Shown: positions 24,209 to 35,743 of the stretch, piece by piece
Layout: every line of letters begins with the position of its first letter
Position numbering within the stretch: position 1 is the stretch's first letter
Source of the DNA: Epiperipatus broadwayi
Lineage: Eukaryota; Onychophora; Udeonychophora; Euonychophora; Peripatidae
Assembly: GCA_028023455.1 (NCBI GenBank)
Contig: JAQFVV010012496.1
Coordinates: 3,100,001-3,164,000 of the forward strand
DNA: 64,000 bases
Reading direction: 5' to 3'
Program-made: the position numbers and the translations under genes
Notes under the pieces: generated by a model
Seen by the model: the letters and a program-made list of their open reading frames with translations, nothing else
Databases searched by the model: none
What the model was told of the DNA's origin: nothing

Positions 24209-24409
24209 AAGGATTGGAACATAGACTTTCAAACTCCCTTCAGCTATCCCCTCTATCTCATAGATACACATGATCAAACACACGTGAAGAAGATAAGCCT
24301 GAAATACGTATGCTGTACTGGAGACCATTTATCTTTTTCACATGTGTGGTCATGTGTATCTGCAGCACGATATAGAGTGGATGTTGAAAGTCTGTGCTCC
24401 AATCCCTTA
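24209..24409. mobile_element. Family A hairpin, about 200 bp
   Basis: Inverted arms begin with AAGGATTGGAACATAGACTT and end with its mirror AAGTCTGTGCTCCAATCCCTT. Each carries the CACATG(A/T) block. The centre keeps only GAAATACGTATGC ... CTGGAGACC, the 3' half of the hammerhead zone. Open frames on both strands are palindrome shadows. Confidence 0.7.
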
Positions 24410-24509
24410 AAATTACATCTAAACTCCAAATATATAAATTATAAATGTATTCAAATATTAAATCAATAACTAACAAACAAACACAGTCTTCTATTTTAAA
24501 AATAGCCCA

Positions 24510-24715
24510 TTGATTTCAATATATATATACAAAACAAACCACATGGAAACTTCTTTATAAATCTTGATTTATTATATAAACTATTATAAAGTACAAATAA
24601 TACTCTGTTTCGACTATATTCTTTTTATAGACTTTATCAAGGAACAACATAAAAAAGTTCAAAAAATACTCAAGATTTATAAAGAAGTTTGCACGTGGTT
24701 TGTTTTGTATATATA
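24510..24715. repeat. Fold-back family E
   Basis: ATATATATACAAAACAAACC / CACATGGAAACTTCTTTATA at the left is mirrored by TATAAAGAAGTTTGCACGTG / GGTTTGTTTTGTATATATAT at the right, arms about 55-60 bases. On the minus strand the middle reads CCTTGATAAAGTCTAT ... ATAGTCGAAACAGAGTATT, recalling the stem-plus-GAAAC order of the other families but without a proper CTGANGA box. Confidence 0.65.
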
Positions 24716-24758
24716 TTCAAATACTGCTGTATTTTAATTTATTTCTCTTATATTAATT

Positions 24759-25040
24759 AGAAGGGATTTGAACACAGACTTTTAAGCTCCTTTCAACTAT
24801 CCATTACATCTTGTGAAAAAGATAAATGATCTCCAATAAATGTATTTTATGCTGAACCAGCACTCATCAGTTGATGATCATCGAAATCCACATATATATA
24901 TACCCTCAATGCTCGGTTTACATTAAGATAGCAAGTCTTCAAACTTTAATGGACAGGTTTCAATCTTCTCCACCCTCCAAATCTTCAGCCATTCATATTA
25001 TTAAAAATCTGGTGATATAATGCTCATAGTCCTTGTTGAT
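24759..25040 (-). mobile_element. Family A single arm
   Basis: One arm only, minus orientation: the mirrored B-box end (AAGGGATTTGAACACAGACTT), CTTGTGAAAAAGATAAATGA, hammerhead zone, TATATA, CTCAATGCTCGGTTTACATT and the long inner part through CTTCAGCCATTCATAT. It shows that a non-palindromic unit of about 280 bases exists. Confidence 0.7.
24828..24879 (-). ncRNA. Hammerhead-like motif, family A
   Basis: The minus strand reads GATCATCAA, CTGATGA, GTGCTGGTTCAGCAT, AAAATACATTTA, TTGGAGATC. Stem II has five or six pairs and the triplet is TTA, but G12 of the GAAA box is A, so it should be inactive. Confidence 0.55.
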
Positions 25041-25337
25041 GTAGTAATTAAGTTATTTTCATTTAATTATATATATATATTTTTATATGCTCATTCATTG
25101 TATGAATTTATTCTAGAAGGATTACTTTTACTTTGTGTGTGTTAGTTAGGCTATTTTGTAAATAAATAGTTATCAGTTTAAAAAATTCAAGTTGTCAGTG
25201 CCATTTTATATTGTAGCTTCCATTGCCAATGTTCACATTAGCAATTATCAGTTTCGTATTTCTATATATATAAAAGATTAAATTAGACAGAATGCTTAAT
25301 CACTGAGCAAATATCAAATGTTATTGGGAATTAAACA

Positions 25338-25545
25338 AAAGCAAAACTCTCCATACAGTAGTGCCACCCTGTGCTAACCAGAGTAATCAATAGATGCAAG
25401 AAGGCTTGTGCATAAAATCCCTATCTAGTGCCTACTCATCCAATATCCCTAGACTAGTTTCTAGCTTGTATGGAGAGTTTTGCTTTTGTTTACAACAATT
25501 ATGTGCTAGTATGAGATGGTGATCATGTGATGTTATCGGGAATTG
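25338..25545. mobile_element. Family D fold-back, copy 2
   Basis: CAAAAGCAAAACTCTCCATACA at the left mirrors TGTATGGAGAGTTTTGCTTT at the right. The interior holds TAATCAATAGATGCA, TGTGCATAAAATCCCTATCT, AGTGCCTACTCATCCAATAT. On the minus strand it keeps GAAACTAGTC (25452-25461), the only intact 3' core of family D in this window; the CTGATGA half is deleted. Confidence 0.7.
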
Positions 25546-26744
25546 TGAAAGTATAGGAGTTGAAGTCAGTCCATTCAGCTTTTTTCCCCCCGCAAATGAA
25601 AATAGGCCCTCTAATAAAGGCTACAAATGCAGGTCTTTTCAATTAAAATAAAGCCTATTTCAAATCTCTAGTGTTGATTTTGTGGAGGTGATTGAGAAAT
25701 ATAACCCATTTTTAGGTTCAATCACCTTTAGCCATGTCTATTTTATAAATAACTTTATAAAACTTAGACCAATTAGTTATATTTAGAGGTAGTCTCTTCT
25801 GATTACCTGTACAATATCTTCCATAATTTCTCTAACAATAAAAATGTGCAAAATCCAGTTACTTTTCTTAAAACTTTTGTATTTTTAATATTATAATCCC
25901 TCTCCATCAACACTAAAGAAAGTTCCAACCCCTTTTTTTTTTTATCTCTTAATCATGGATGTTTTTTATCTTAAACAAAACAATACTCCAAACAAATCAC
26001 TTAGCAAGCTTCATTATTAAAGATCATTTAACGTTATATAAAAAAAAAAATACTCTCTAACTTCTCAACTAAGTTCAGTTAAGTATTGTAATTTTAGGTT
26101 TTTTTCATTACCTCCTATACTATTAATCAGCTTCTTAAGGATTCAAAATACTGTAACCTTGACTTAAACTAGAAAAAGATAAAATAACTTAAGTAACCCA
26201 TTGCAGAGTAAAAGTATATCGAGCATCACTCCAAAGAAAAAGATACAATTTTTAGACTAGTCACCAACTAGTTAGTGAGAATTTTATCTCATAGTTATGA
26301 ATAGCTAAATGTAATTTTCTTACCATAATAATATGGTTAAATAGTTGAATGAGAGCTAGCTATCAATAACAAAATTCTAAACTTGCTTGAAAATCAGCTA
26401 TATGAAAAATAAATTATCTTCTTAACTATCATGCCTAAATTTTTAAATTGAGGCATTTTATTTTAAAATCAAAGGAAGTCTTTTAAGATGAAAAATTATC
26501 ATTTGAAGATGAAGTCTATGTACTAATAAAAATGTATGATAAAAAAAATAATAATCATAAACCATTCAGAACAATGATCAAAATAAACTGGAGATATCAC
26601 TTGCAAATAAGGAAGTTAAGACTTCAAATGGAAATTCTCAAAATTTACAAGTAAATCATCAAGACTAAAAAATATACACATCAATATACATAATTTTCTT
26701 CTTCTTCTTTCTTTTCCTATATATTGATTTCTACTTTAACATAT
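25546..26744. other. Unassigned A/T-rich stretch
   Basis: No gene, RNA or bounded repeat recognised. Confidence 0.4.
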
Positions 26745-26896
26745 AGCATTTACAACTTTCTTAAATACTTTATCAAAACTATTTATTTATATCAAAACTA
26801 ACAGTTTTGACTGTCCTGCAGTCATTAGAGCGCAGTCGAAACAGTTTTGATATAAATAAATAGTATTGATAAAGTGTTTAAGAAAGTTGTAAATGG
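26745..26896. repeat. Fold-back family F
   Basis: Arms of about 60 bases (ACAACTTTCTTAAATACTTT ... ATATCAAAACT and its mirror) flank CAGTTTTGACTGTCCTGCAG / CAGTCGAAACAGTTTTGATA. On the minus strand the centre reads CTAATGACTGCAGGACAGTC then AAAACTGTTAGTT, one base off CTGATGA and one off GAAAC: a hammerhead-like order related to family C. Confidence 0.65.
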
Positions 26897-27087
26897 CATA
26901 TGTATCAATATATATATATATAAAATTTTGAAATAAAGAATTTGGAAGCAGACACCCTCTCAGAGTTTAGAAAAGGACTCCATTCATGGTCTAACTTAAA
27001 AATCACAGATGCAAAGTGATAATACAATTCCTTCAATGCAGTGAATAAGAATATTAATGACACCATTTGGTTTAATAGTAAACTAAT

Positions 27088-27320
27088 GGGTTAAAAGTTC
27101 CTGAATAAACTTCCAGATGAATGAATATATATATATATATACATGATCTATTTAATCAATTGACTACAACTATTCTGTGATGAACTTGTTATTATGAGAC
27201 TTCATGAGTTAAAGGTTCCTGAATAAATTTCCAGATGAAATATATATATATATAATGACCTGTTTAATCAAATGAATAGAAAGAACTGTTGTGATCAACT
27301 TGGTTATTTTGAGGCTCAAT
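27088..27320 (+). repeat. Two-copy tandem repeat, 117-bp period
   Basis: GGGTTAAAAGTTCCTGAATA at 27088 and GAGTTAAAGGTTCCTGAATA at 27205 start two units. Both continue with TTCCAGATGAA, (TA)n, a TTTAATCAA block and a GTGAT(G/C)AACTTG block. Confidence 0.65.
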
Positions 27321-28425
27321 TGTCATACAATTTCCCAAGTAGCTGACCTTACAATTAGTGAGAATAAGCAAGAGATTTGTTAACTATGTGATTTTACATA
27401 ATCAGAATTGAATATTTGTAGAAGAATACAATAAAGGAATTTGTTGTTTTATGAAAATAAGGTGACAAAATAAATCATTTCATGATTCATAAATCTTAAA
27501 AAAAAAAGGTACAAGTAATTTAAAAATATGATGATTATTGTCCCTATTAACATACTAGATATTTGTATATAATCAAAGTAGTACACTAGCTATAGTGATA
27601 ATATAGCACCAATATCATCCAAACATGAAGGAAAATGCCACATCTGTCTTAAATGTGAAATTAGAAATTATCAATGGTAAAAAAATATGTACAGATATCA
27701 CCTGCCATATAAAACTACCATACCTAAAGCATCAAATAAAATTTACATTATAAAATAGTTGGCAATCAATTGAAAGCAAAGACTACATTTAGAATTATAA
27801 AAATTATTAATATTGACCTCAAGACATAACACACAAAAAATTCCCATTTCAAACTAAATGCATAACTTGTTTATAAACTGTGAATACAATGTAACAAATA
27901 AAAATTGTTTTAAGAGGCTTATTTTATCGCTAAAGATAACTTGATAAATAGAAAACATTCTTATTATAAGATCTCCAGGAAATGGAATATGCAACTCTCA
28001 TTTGGATAAATTTGCATCGCTCTTAATCAATTTATTTATTTACAAGATGGCTATGAATATGAGGACCCTGACCCTTGAAAGCACTTAGTCACATACGTAG
28101 ATATAGATATATAGTTTGTATCTATCTGTATTAATATTTCTTTCTCTTCAGCTTTGTGTTCTTGCGTTTTAGCACATTTTATATATTTTAAATTCTAGAA
28201 TAATTAGCCACAAAGTTTAAACTTTTTGCTCAATTCATAAAAATGAAAACTGAACTATTGTGCCAAATTTTTAGTCTTTATTTTGCTAAAAGAAAAAAAT
28301 ATTTCCTTGTAAATGTACAGTACTTATAAATTTGATGTAAAAATAAATCTAAGTACCCTTTTCTTTTTAAGTTAAATATAATAAGAAAAAGTAAACTTTA
28401 CATGATAATATGTTGAACTATTTTC
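27321..28425. other. Unassigned stretch
   Basis: No recognisable gene or bounded repeat; a GC-richer patch lies at 28058-28090. Confidence 0.4.
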
Positions 28426-28680
28426 ATCATCTATCAGTAAATGTTGAATGTATAAAAAAAATTCAAACTTTTCAAATACAAACAACTTGTTACTAACAAC
28501 ACATAAGTAGACAACACAGAATAGTGTCATTATTCACCTGTGTTATCTATGTTATTACTAACAAGTTGTTTGTATTTGAAAAGTTAGAATAAAGTTTACA
28601 ATTTTTCTATACATTCAACATTTGCTGATAGATGATGGAAATAAATAGTCCAACATATCATATCTAATAAACCATCATCA
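28426..28680. mobile_element. Family B fold-back
   Basis: The left arm (TCATCTATCAGTAAATGTTG ... TTTCAAATACAAACAACTTG) is mirrored by CAAGTTGTTTGTATTTGAAA ... CAACATTTGCTGATAGATGA; arms are about 80 bases. The right arm matches the tail of the tRNA-headed element at 6205-6515, showing the same palindromic habit for family B. Confidence 0.75.
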
Positions 28681-29083
28681 CAAACTTTCAGGAAAAAATA
28701 AATTATTTTTTTGTTTTTAATCCATAACTATTTTTATTATATCTATTATAATTTTTTTCACACATAACTTTAACAATTGTTCTTGTATGATCTATCTTTA
28801 TGTTTAAAATAAACATACTACATTAAAATGCTAACACATATATCGCAAATATAGAGACAAAAGATTAAAGTAAATATCGTACTTATATTATGCAATGATT
28901 AAATATTATTAGCCTTAGTATTCCAACGAGATATTTCGCTCATATTAATAATGAATTTGAACTGCATACTATTCTAGAACAAATCATAAAAAAACGAAGA
29001 CACCAGTGTATATATAAAACAATAAGTAACTTTTTATGGAAAATCTTAAATTAACTAACATTTATTTTAAAATATATTTTCAG

Positions 29084-29235
29084 GGAATAAGTACATTTTC
29101 CTTTTTTTTATTATGGAATATTGTTTATTTATTTATATCCCTTCTGCTTAGATTTATTAGAGGAAATAAATTCAATCTTGACTATTCAGAAAAGTTATCT
29201 TCTATTATTTCATTTTGTTACAAAAAAATTGCACT
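29084..29235 (+). CDS. Candidate internal exon, membrane-type segment
   Basis: A 152-base open stretch starts after ATATATTTTCAG (29083) and ends at GCACT|GTAAGT (29236), phase 0 in, phase 2 out. It encodes GISTFSFFLLWNIVYLFISL, then LLRFIRGNKFNLDYSEKLSS, then IISFCYKKIA. There is one clear hydrophobic helix (about residues 4-23) followed by a basic turn and a second weak helix. The helix-then-LDYSEKLSSII pattern vaguely recalls TLC-domain proteins, but that is a guess. No partner exon was found. The methionine at 29036 lies in the presumed intron and is not needed. Confidence 0.4.
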
Positions 29236-30250
29236 GTAAGTTCATTAAATATAAAAATGCCTTGTTAAATAAGATTTAAAAATAGTTTCAGTCTTATTTA
29301 TTGATATGACTTTTTCATTTTTTTCGATTTACTTAATCGTTTAATGAGAATTTCCAATACTGATTTAGTACATATTCTGCTGCTCTTTTTTTACATACCT
29401 GGTGAAGGCATCGAACTACTACAGTAAATATTAAAGATAAACCAATCACTTTTCCATAGTTCCAACAAATATCAAATTTGATGGCATACTTTTGAAATAA
29501 TGTATATTTTTGAATGTTTTCAGTTTTTTTTTTCCATTAAACAATATAAACAATAAATAAATTAGGCTTTCTGTTGTTGTTAATCAGTGTGGCCTGTAAG
29601 TAAGGAAAAAAAATTCAAATGTTTTGCCATCATGACCTGTAAGCGGAAAGAAAAAAATCTCCCATGATGACCTCAATGCCAGGAAACTGGGATAATCAAA
29701 TATCAATCAACAGCTATATTATATTGATCCAGTGATGGGATTTCACATGCAGATCCTTGATCATTTTTGAGCTGAAGCCAAAGTCAAAATTCTCAACTGA
29801 ACAAAAGGCAGATTCCCAGAACTATCTCATTCCTATCTAGATTTTTGATCCGTTGAAAAATGTGGCCACAAAACAGCAGCATTTCAAACCTTTTTCTAGC
29901 CTTCTTTCATGATATTCATGTTACTCACTGCTGCCACAGAAAATGTTCAGTTGTGTTTTTCTTTTTTTGGTGCTTAATCTTCTCCTCAACAATAGATAAA
30001 AATTATTTTGTTACACTTTTACTGATATCAATTTCATTCACATTGTTCTTGTTTAAAAAAAAAAAAATTATTTGTTCATTAAAATTTTGCAACTTTTATT
30101 CTAGTATTTTTTCATTAAAATTTCAAAAGTTTTTCATAATTTCTTAATTGTAATAATATTTCGATAATAATACATATACAAATGTTTTTTTAATTTTTTC
30201 TCCAGAAAAGTACCCACCACAAACAAAACATATTCCCATACTAGTTCCAC
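29236..30250. other. Unassigned stretch
   Basis: A 95-codon frame at 29860-30147 looks like low-complexity phenylalanine/isoleucine reading of T-rich DNA. No domain recognised. Confidence 0.4.
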
Positions 30251-31125
30251 TTATCATTTAGTATGTGATGAGATGCACTGTGACTTCTCCTTATATGGAG
30301 TCAGGAATCTCGGCAACTATGTCCAGAGAATCTGTTAGCCACTTTACCATTCTTTTCCATTCCCCACTTTAAGTTTTCCCATATTTCTGGCTCCATCCCA
30401 TTTCTTTAACATAATCTTTGTCAACTCCATGCTTTTATATCTAAATTCCCCTTATCCTTTATCAAACCCAGCATAAAAATCAATAACCCACTTTCTGTAT
30501 AATCACTTTTCTTATATTTATTCTTCCACAACTTTATTATTTGTATCCTATCTACTTTCAGGCATTTACATTCAATTAACAGATGCCTAATACTTTTTAT
30601 GTCTTCCTTACACAACTTGCAGACTAAATCATCCATGTTTTCGCATTTACATATATAATCCCGTTACTAAGATCCTGTTCGAGCCTTAAACAGTAAACTA
30701 CTTTCCTTGCTATTATCATAAATTAAACTCACACCCAATATTCAGTTTACTTCTATATATATTTAAACTCTTTTTATTCTCCATACTAGTTCTCCATCTC
30801 TCCAACTCCCTATTCTTTATTAATGCATCTATTTTTCTATCCAATTCCTTACCACTATAACATTCAACAATTCTCCTAATACAATCATCTCACCTTTTGT
30901 ATAAGTATACTGACATAAATTCTTTATCCAAATCTTCTGCATACTGCATTACCTTTCTCACCCATTTTGTTACCTGACCTTTATTTTGAATAGTAGTTTG
31001 GTGGGTCCTCCAGGTGGTGATGGTATGACATAGAACACATACTAATTTGGTAATTACATTTTGAATTACAAGGATCAAACTAACCCAACCCATATTTTTG
31101 ACACCATCCACTTTGGATAAATATA
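30251..31125 (-). mobile_element. LINE 3' fragment with CCHC knuckle, copy 2
   Basis: The minus-strand frame ending at 30421 reads DDLVCKLCKEDIKSIRHLLI / ECKCLKVD. This is the C-x2-C ... H-x4-C knuckle that follows the reverse transcriptase in several LINE clades (zf-RVT type). The segment 30252-30650 is paralogous to 8236-8612. Upstream minus-strand sequence to about 31125 keeps open pieces (for example GQVTKWVRKVMQYAEDLDKE) with frame breaks. The similar GQVTKW/RQVTKW wording at 38.8 kb suggests a related element there. Clade not assigned; copy dead and 5'-truncated. Confidence 0.65.
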
Positions 31126-31149
31126 GTAATGATTATTATTAATCAATTA

Positions 31150-31635
31150 ATCATCTTGGGAGTTACTTGTCTTTTATTGTATCTTAATTTATATGGATTT
31201 AAAAGACTAAGTGATAATATTGAGGTTATTTAATATATTTATAAAGATATTATACATAAGAAAGAGAAATGTGAATAACTCCATGACTGTATGTGCTTAA
31301 ATTAAAAAAAAATCAGGTATATTAATCTTTAATTGAGTTTTAAAGTGTATATCTATGCAAGAAACAATATCTAGTTTAGTAAATGATTAGCAATAAATAA
31401 TCATTACTGTATTTATTTAAAATAGATGATGTAAAAGATGTGAGTTGAGTAACCTTGAACCTTGTAATTTTTCATATTAATGGAGATATATATGAGAGAT
31501 AGTGATCTGGACCAACTGATGAATGCTGGTTCAACACGAAATGCATCTTGGGGATCATTTGTCTTTTAATGTATCTTTATTTATATGAATTTAAAAGAAT
31601 ATGTGGTAATATTGAGGTTATTTAATATAGGATAG
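31150..31635 (+). mobile_element. Family A fragment and its partial direct copy
   Basis: 31545-31635 (CATCTTGGGGATCATTTGTC ... TTTAAAAGAATATGTGG ... ATATTGAGGTTATTTAATAT) repeats 31150-31240 in the same orientation. The second copy keeps the hammerhead at its 5' side; the first retains only the TCTTGGGAGTTACTTGTC remnant. Confidence 0.6.
31504..31556 (+). ncRNA. Hammerhead ribozyme motif, family A (best stem I)
   Basis: The order is GATCTGGACCAA, CTGATGA (31516-31522), a stem-loop at 31523-31537, GAAA (31538-31541), TGCATC, TTGGGGATC. Stem I pairs CCAA with TTGG, then GATC with GATC across an internal loop. Stem III is AT/AT around GC, inside the palindrome ATGCAT, and the triplet is ATC, so predicted cleavage follows 31547. 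Stem II is the weak point: two mismatches relative to the GTGCTG/CAGCAC pairing implied by other copies. It probably has reduced activity. Confidence 0.65.
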
Positions 31636-32560
31636 ACTGTGTACACAATGTTTTAGAAATTGTAATGTACATTCAAGGGCAGTATGTGAATAGTACCTAC
31701 CATCATGTATATGGCTAATATATAACTAAATCATCATCATGCATATATTAAAATAATTTTAAAAAATTCTGTTCTACATTATAAACAACAAAATAAATAA
31801 ATACAATGTTCATTAGTGGAGTGTTTAAAATTTTTCCTATCTCCATCTATAGCAAGAAATATTTTGGAGAGCTTATTAAAAAAATTAATCTTCCAAAAAT
31901 CCCTATTACTGTAATAAAAATTTAATTATATTATGCTGTTTTGACATGTTAAGCTAAATATTTTCTAATTTAAAATTATATCTTTCATGAAATCTTATTA
32001 ATAAATTCTTCATTTGTAATTTTTTTTATATATATTTATGATGTAAATTGTTTTGACAAAAAAATTATTGCAACTCTCTGAATTTGTGCTTCTCATTTTA
32101 AAACCAAAGTATATAATAATTAGAAGTATTTCAGTGTATTAGCTTTGTGAGGAATGATTAACTAAAAATAAATTATTGGAATGTGTTTGTGTGTTACACA
32201 TATCCCTATATAGAAAACTGTAAATGTATGTAAATGTTTAATGCTTCATTTAGTCCACTATGTATTTCAAGATAATTTATATATAAATATATTATGAGTA
32301 TGGGATTGATAGCATCTGTATAATATTCTGATATTTCATTTATAAACTTGTTAATAAAAGTGTCATTGCCCCCCAAAAAAATGACATTAGAAAAATCCAT
32401 GTTATTATATAAATAAATATTATTTTCCTTAATAATGTATTTATTTGTCTATATATTTTCATGCTGTTGTTTCTAAAATAAAAAAAATTAACTGCAATTG
32501 CAAAGAAATCAAGTCATATACCACATGACCTAATTTTATAAGCTTATATTACAAATGTTA
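31636..32560. other. Unassigned stretch
   Basis: No recognisable gene; the minus-strand frame at 32206-32400 has no domain. Confidence 0.4.
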
Positions 32561-33044
32561 TATAATGAGCATGCCAATACCTACCTCTTCACAAGCTTTT
32601 CAGAATATTCCTATCCTGACCAGTTTCTGGCTCCGACTGGCATCAGTGAAGTGCTAGCATTAGATTTAAAATAACCAGATCAAACCTAGCACTTTATCTA
32701 ATGTTTAACTGTTAAATAGAAAATGTGAAATTTTCTGAAATTTTCAGACATCCGTATGTCTTCATGCAGCTAGCTAACTTAAGGCTTTGGTGACTTTATA
32801 TTGCTAAAGCTATTAATATATGGTATATCTGAACTTAGTTCAGTCCCATATGGCTATTTAAGTTAGATAGGTGGATTTGAAGACAAATGGATGTCTGAAA
32901 ATTTCAGATTTTCTACTTAATAGGTATTTTAAATCTAATGCTGGAATATCGTAGTGCCTCGCGGATGACAACCAGAGCTCAAAACTGGTTTAAGGATAGG
33001 GATATTCAAAAAGCTTGTTAAGAGCTATTGGCATGCTCATTATA
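32561..33044. mobile_element. Family K fold-back, about 200-bp arms
   Basis: TATAATGAGCATGCCAATA at the left is mirrored by TATTGGCATGCTCATTATA at the right. Arms also share CTATCCT...CCAGTTT, GCATTAGATTTAAAAT and GAAATTTTCAGACATCC. The loop is about 70 bases. Each arm has a degenerate hammerhead order. In the right arm (32944-33006) an AATATC/GATATT outer stem and CCT/AGG inner pairs survive but the box reads CGGATGA ... AAAAC. In the left arm (minus, 32604-32659) it reads CTGATGC ... GAAACTGGTC. Confidence 0.7.
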
Positions 33045-34629
33045 TAAAAAAATTAACTAAATCTTGGAAAAATCCACAAGCAATTTTTGTGAAAACAAGC
33101 ACTGAAAAAGATTTTGTACTTCTCCCTCTTCATTTATATTTTCTTTTCTCAAAGAATTAATAAATAGATAATTCTAATATAAATAATTTTTACAAAATTT
33201 AATATTAATAATTTACCATAAATGAATTGAAGTTTTCCATTCTCTGGAATTAACAAATGATTAATTTTGGAAGAAAAAATTGTCTTCCAGAATCAATGAC
33301 AATCGATGATGATTGTAAAAATAACTGCCAGGTACTATATATATATTATCTAATCTACTACCATTAAAGCAGTTCATTATTTTAAAAAATTATGAAATGA
33401 TTAATTACTGATTTATTCACATCGATTTTTATATATTTTTTTATTTGATTTGATTCATTATTAAATAATTTATTTTAATCTTTCATATAAAAATAAATAT
33501 ACTTTAGGTTTATGGCATAAAAATACATTACATAGCTAATTGCAGTTTCAGAATATTTAAATATTAATTATTAATAGCTTCTGGATGATTTGTATTTGCT
33601 TCTTAGCATTTCTAAATTAAATTCTAAAGAAATTATAAAATAAAATATTATTTCTTCAGATTTACTTTTTAATATAGATATTTTGGTCAAAGTGATAAAT
33701 AACACATATAAATCTCATTGACCAGGTAATTATTAATAATTACCAATGAAGTCTGGTAAACATAATAAAAATATATTGTCTACATGATTTATTATTTTAA
33801 TGATTTTTTTATTTACTGTTGTATTATTTATCAAATATTATGATAAAATTATACAAATAAGGAATGCAAAACAAATAGGCTTATTCTTACAAGTAGAAGT
33901 TTGGAAGATTGCTGAGGCAATCGAAACCATTAACAGTGGATTGTAAAAAGCATTGCAAAAGAGTAATAAAATGCATAAATAATATTAATATTATATAGTT
34001 TTGGCAATGCAATAAGAAGGATCAAATAAAAATTGTTGTAATCCATCCATCAAGTTGCCATTTTATTACATACAGGCTAATAATTTGACATTTCACAATT
34101 CTAAGATTTTGAAATCAAACATATGCTTGTAAAACTTCCTTTGTCTTAATATCCGAGATTTATTTTATCTTCCTATGAAATTCATTATAGAAAGTTTGCA
34201 AAAGAAAAAAAGATGGGCAAATTATTTTAAAAAGTAAAAGACTAGAATTAATTAATATCACAGTAAGTTATAGATACTTTTTACAACAGGCCACAATTAC
34301 AGTCAATCATAATATTGTGTTTCTTATAACTAATATTGGATATTTTTTATGCTACCAATAAAATCTTAATGACAAGTTTTCATTCAACTGCTTGAGTCAT
34401 AAGTACGCCTTATGCATATGTCGTAGATCATTCGTTAAAATTCAGTTTTCATTTTGAAATTACGGAAAAACTAAGAGGACTACGCATGCGTGTCTACCAT
34501 AGTTCTCTGTGCTATTTAATTCCCTTTCTGTATGTAGTCATTATATTTTTCTCAGATAAAAAATTAATTTTTCATGAATTTTTTTCTGAGTAAGGCCAAT
34601 TATTATTATTTTTTTCCCCTCAGTTTTTT
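33045..34629. other. Unassigned stretch; possible transposon 5' region at its end
   Basis: Nothing recognised up to about 34385. From 34385 to 34510 the sequence is less A/T-rich with several CpGs (TACGCCTT, CTACGCATGCGTG) and may be the untranslated 5' part of the piggyBac relic that follows. Confidence 0.35.
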
Positions 34630-35165
34630 AGATTGTATGGAGGAAAAAGCACGGAAGAAAACTAGATGGAAAAGTGGATCCAGAAACGGATTCTACCAGC
34701 ATTGATTCAAGACACTTCACTTCTGACGAAACTATTTCATAGAGTGATCAAGAATATTTCATTTCATCATCAGAAGAAACCCCATTAGCAGCCAAAAAAT
34801 GAAGAAAAGCCAAAAGTGTGCCTCAGTTCGATAGAAGAAAACCAGGCCCTTCATCTAGTATTATGCCTCCGGATATTAGCAGCCCTTCATCTAGCAGTAA
34901 TGTGCCTTCGAATGTAATCGCTGAACCAATATATGTAGAGAATTTTACCAAAATTCCAGATTTGAAGTTTCCTACAACTGGTATTCTATTTTAGACTTTT
35001 TCCATATGTTTTTCGATAGAAAATTATGTAGTAAAATTATTAATGAAACTAACATGTATGCTACTCAAGATAAAAGTATGCATAATTGGATAAATGTAAA
35101 AGATCATGAATTGCATTCCTTATTAGAATTTTGTAACAGCTTCATTACCGATTACTTTTGCCAAT
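34630..35165 (+). pseudogene. piggyBac-type transposase relic, N-terminal part
   Basis: The frame from about 34631 gives an acidic/serine-rich N-terminus (ETDSTSIDSRHFTSDETIS, stop, SDQEYFISSSEETPLAAKK, stop) then PQFDRRKPGPSSS and FTKIPDLKFPTTG. After a frameshift near 34995 it continues FHMFFDRKLCSKIINETNMY, then ATQDKSMHNWINVKDHELHS. The F-x3-F ... I-x2-ETN-x-Y-A ... W ... E-x2 pattern is the start of the piggyBac DDE domain (DDE_Tnp_1_7). The catalytic aspartates lie further on and are missing. Three stops, a frameshift and a truncation make it non-functional. Confidence 0.75.
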
Positions 35166-35743
35166 TGGTAAACAAGATCTAGAATGATTTATCTTTTATT
35201 AATAATAAATAATATTGAATAATATGAAATATTTAATATTTTACATATTTATATTATATAATATGAAGAGGTATGCTTCTCTGGAAGACATATCTTGAAA
35301 GAGGTAGAATATAAACATTTTTTTTTTATATAAATATGTGTCTTAGAATCTTTTTAGTAATCTTTGACTGCCTCTTGAAATTAGAAATTTTTTTATATTC
35401 TAAATTTGTAAATTGTTTTCTGTATTGGCAATGGTTATTCAGCATGATGATATTATGAACAAGATTGGTTTATCCAAAGTCTAAAATCAAAATAGTTTTG
35501 ATCAAATAATGGAAAATTATGAACTCAAAATTTTAGTGCATTCTTGTTTATCATGCTTTTGAGTTTTGCCATTTCAAATTATATGATATTTTACTATTTT
35601 ATTGTATTTATAATGGTAAGTAATAATATTTCCACTTTCTTCATTATTTTTAAATTTTCATAGAATTTTAATTTTTTTTTTTTGATCTTTTATTAGGGAG
35701 AATGTTTTTTCTTCCAGACGCCTAAAGATTTTTTCAATTTCAG
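35166..35743. other. Unassigned stretch
   Basis: A/T-rich sequence with no recognisable continuation of the transposase. Confidence 0.4.

Noticed and set aside
24284-24469. Overlapping plus and minus open frames
   Set aside because: Mirror-image frames are expected across a palindrome; no coding signal.
29860-30147. 95-codon phenylalanine-rich membrane-like protein
   Set aside because: Best explained as T-rich DNA read in frame; no splice or family support.
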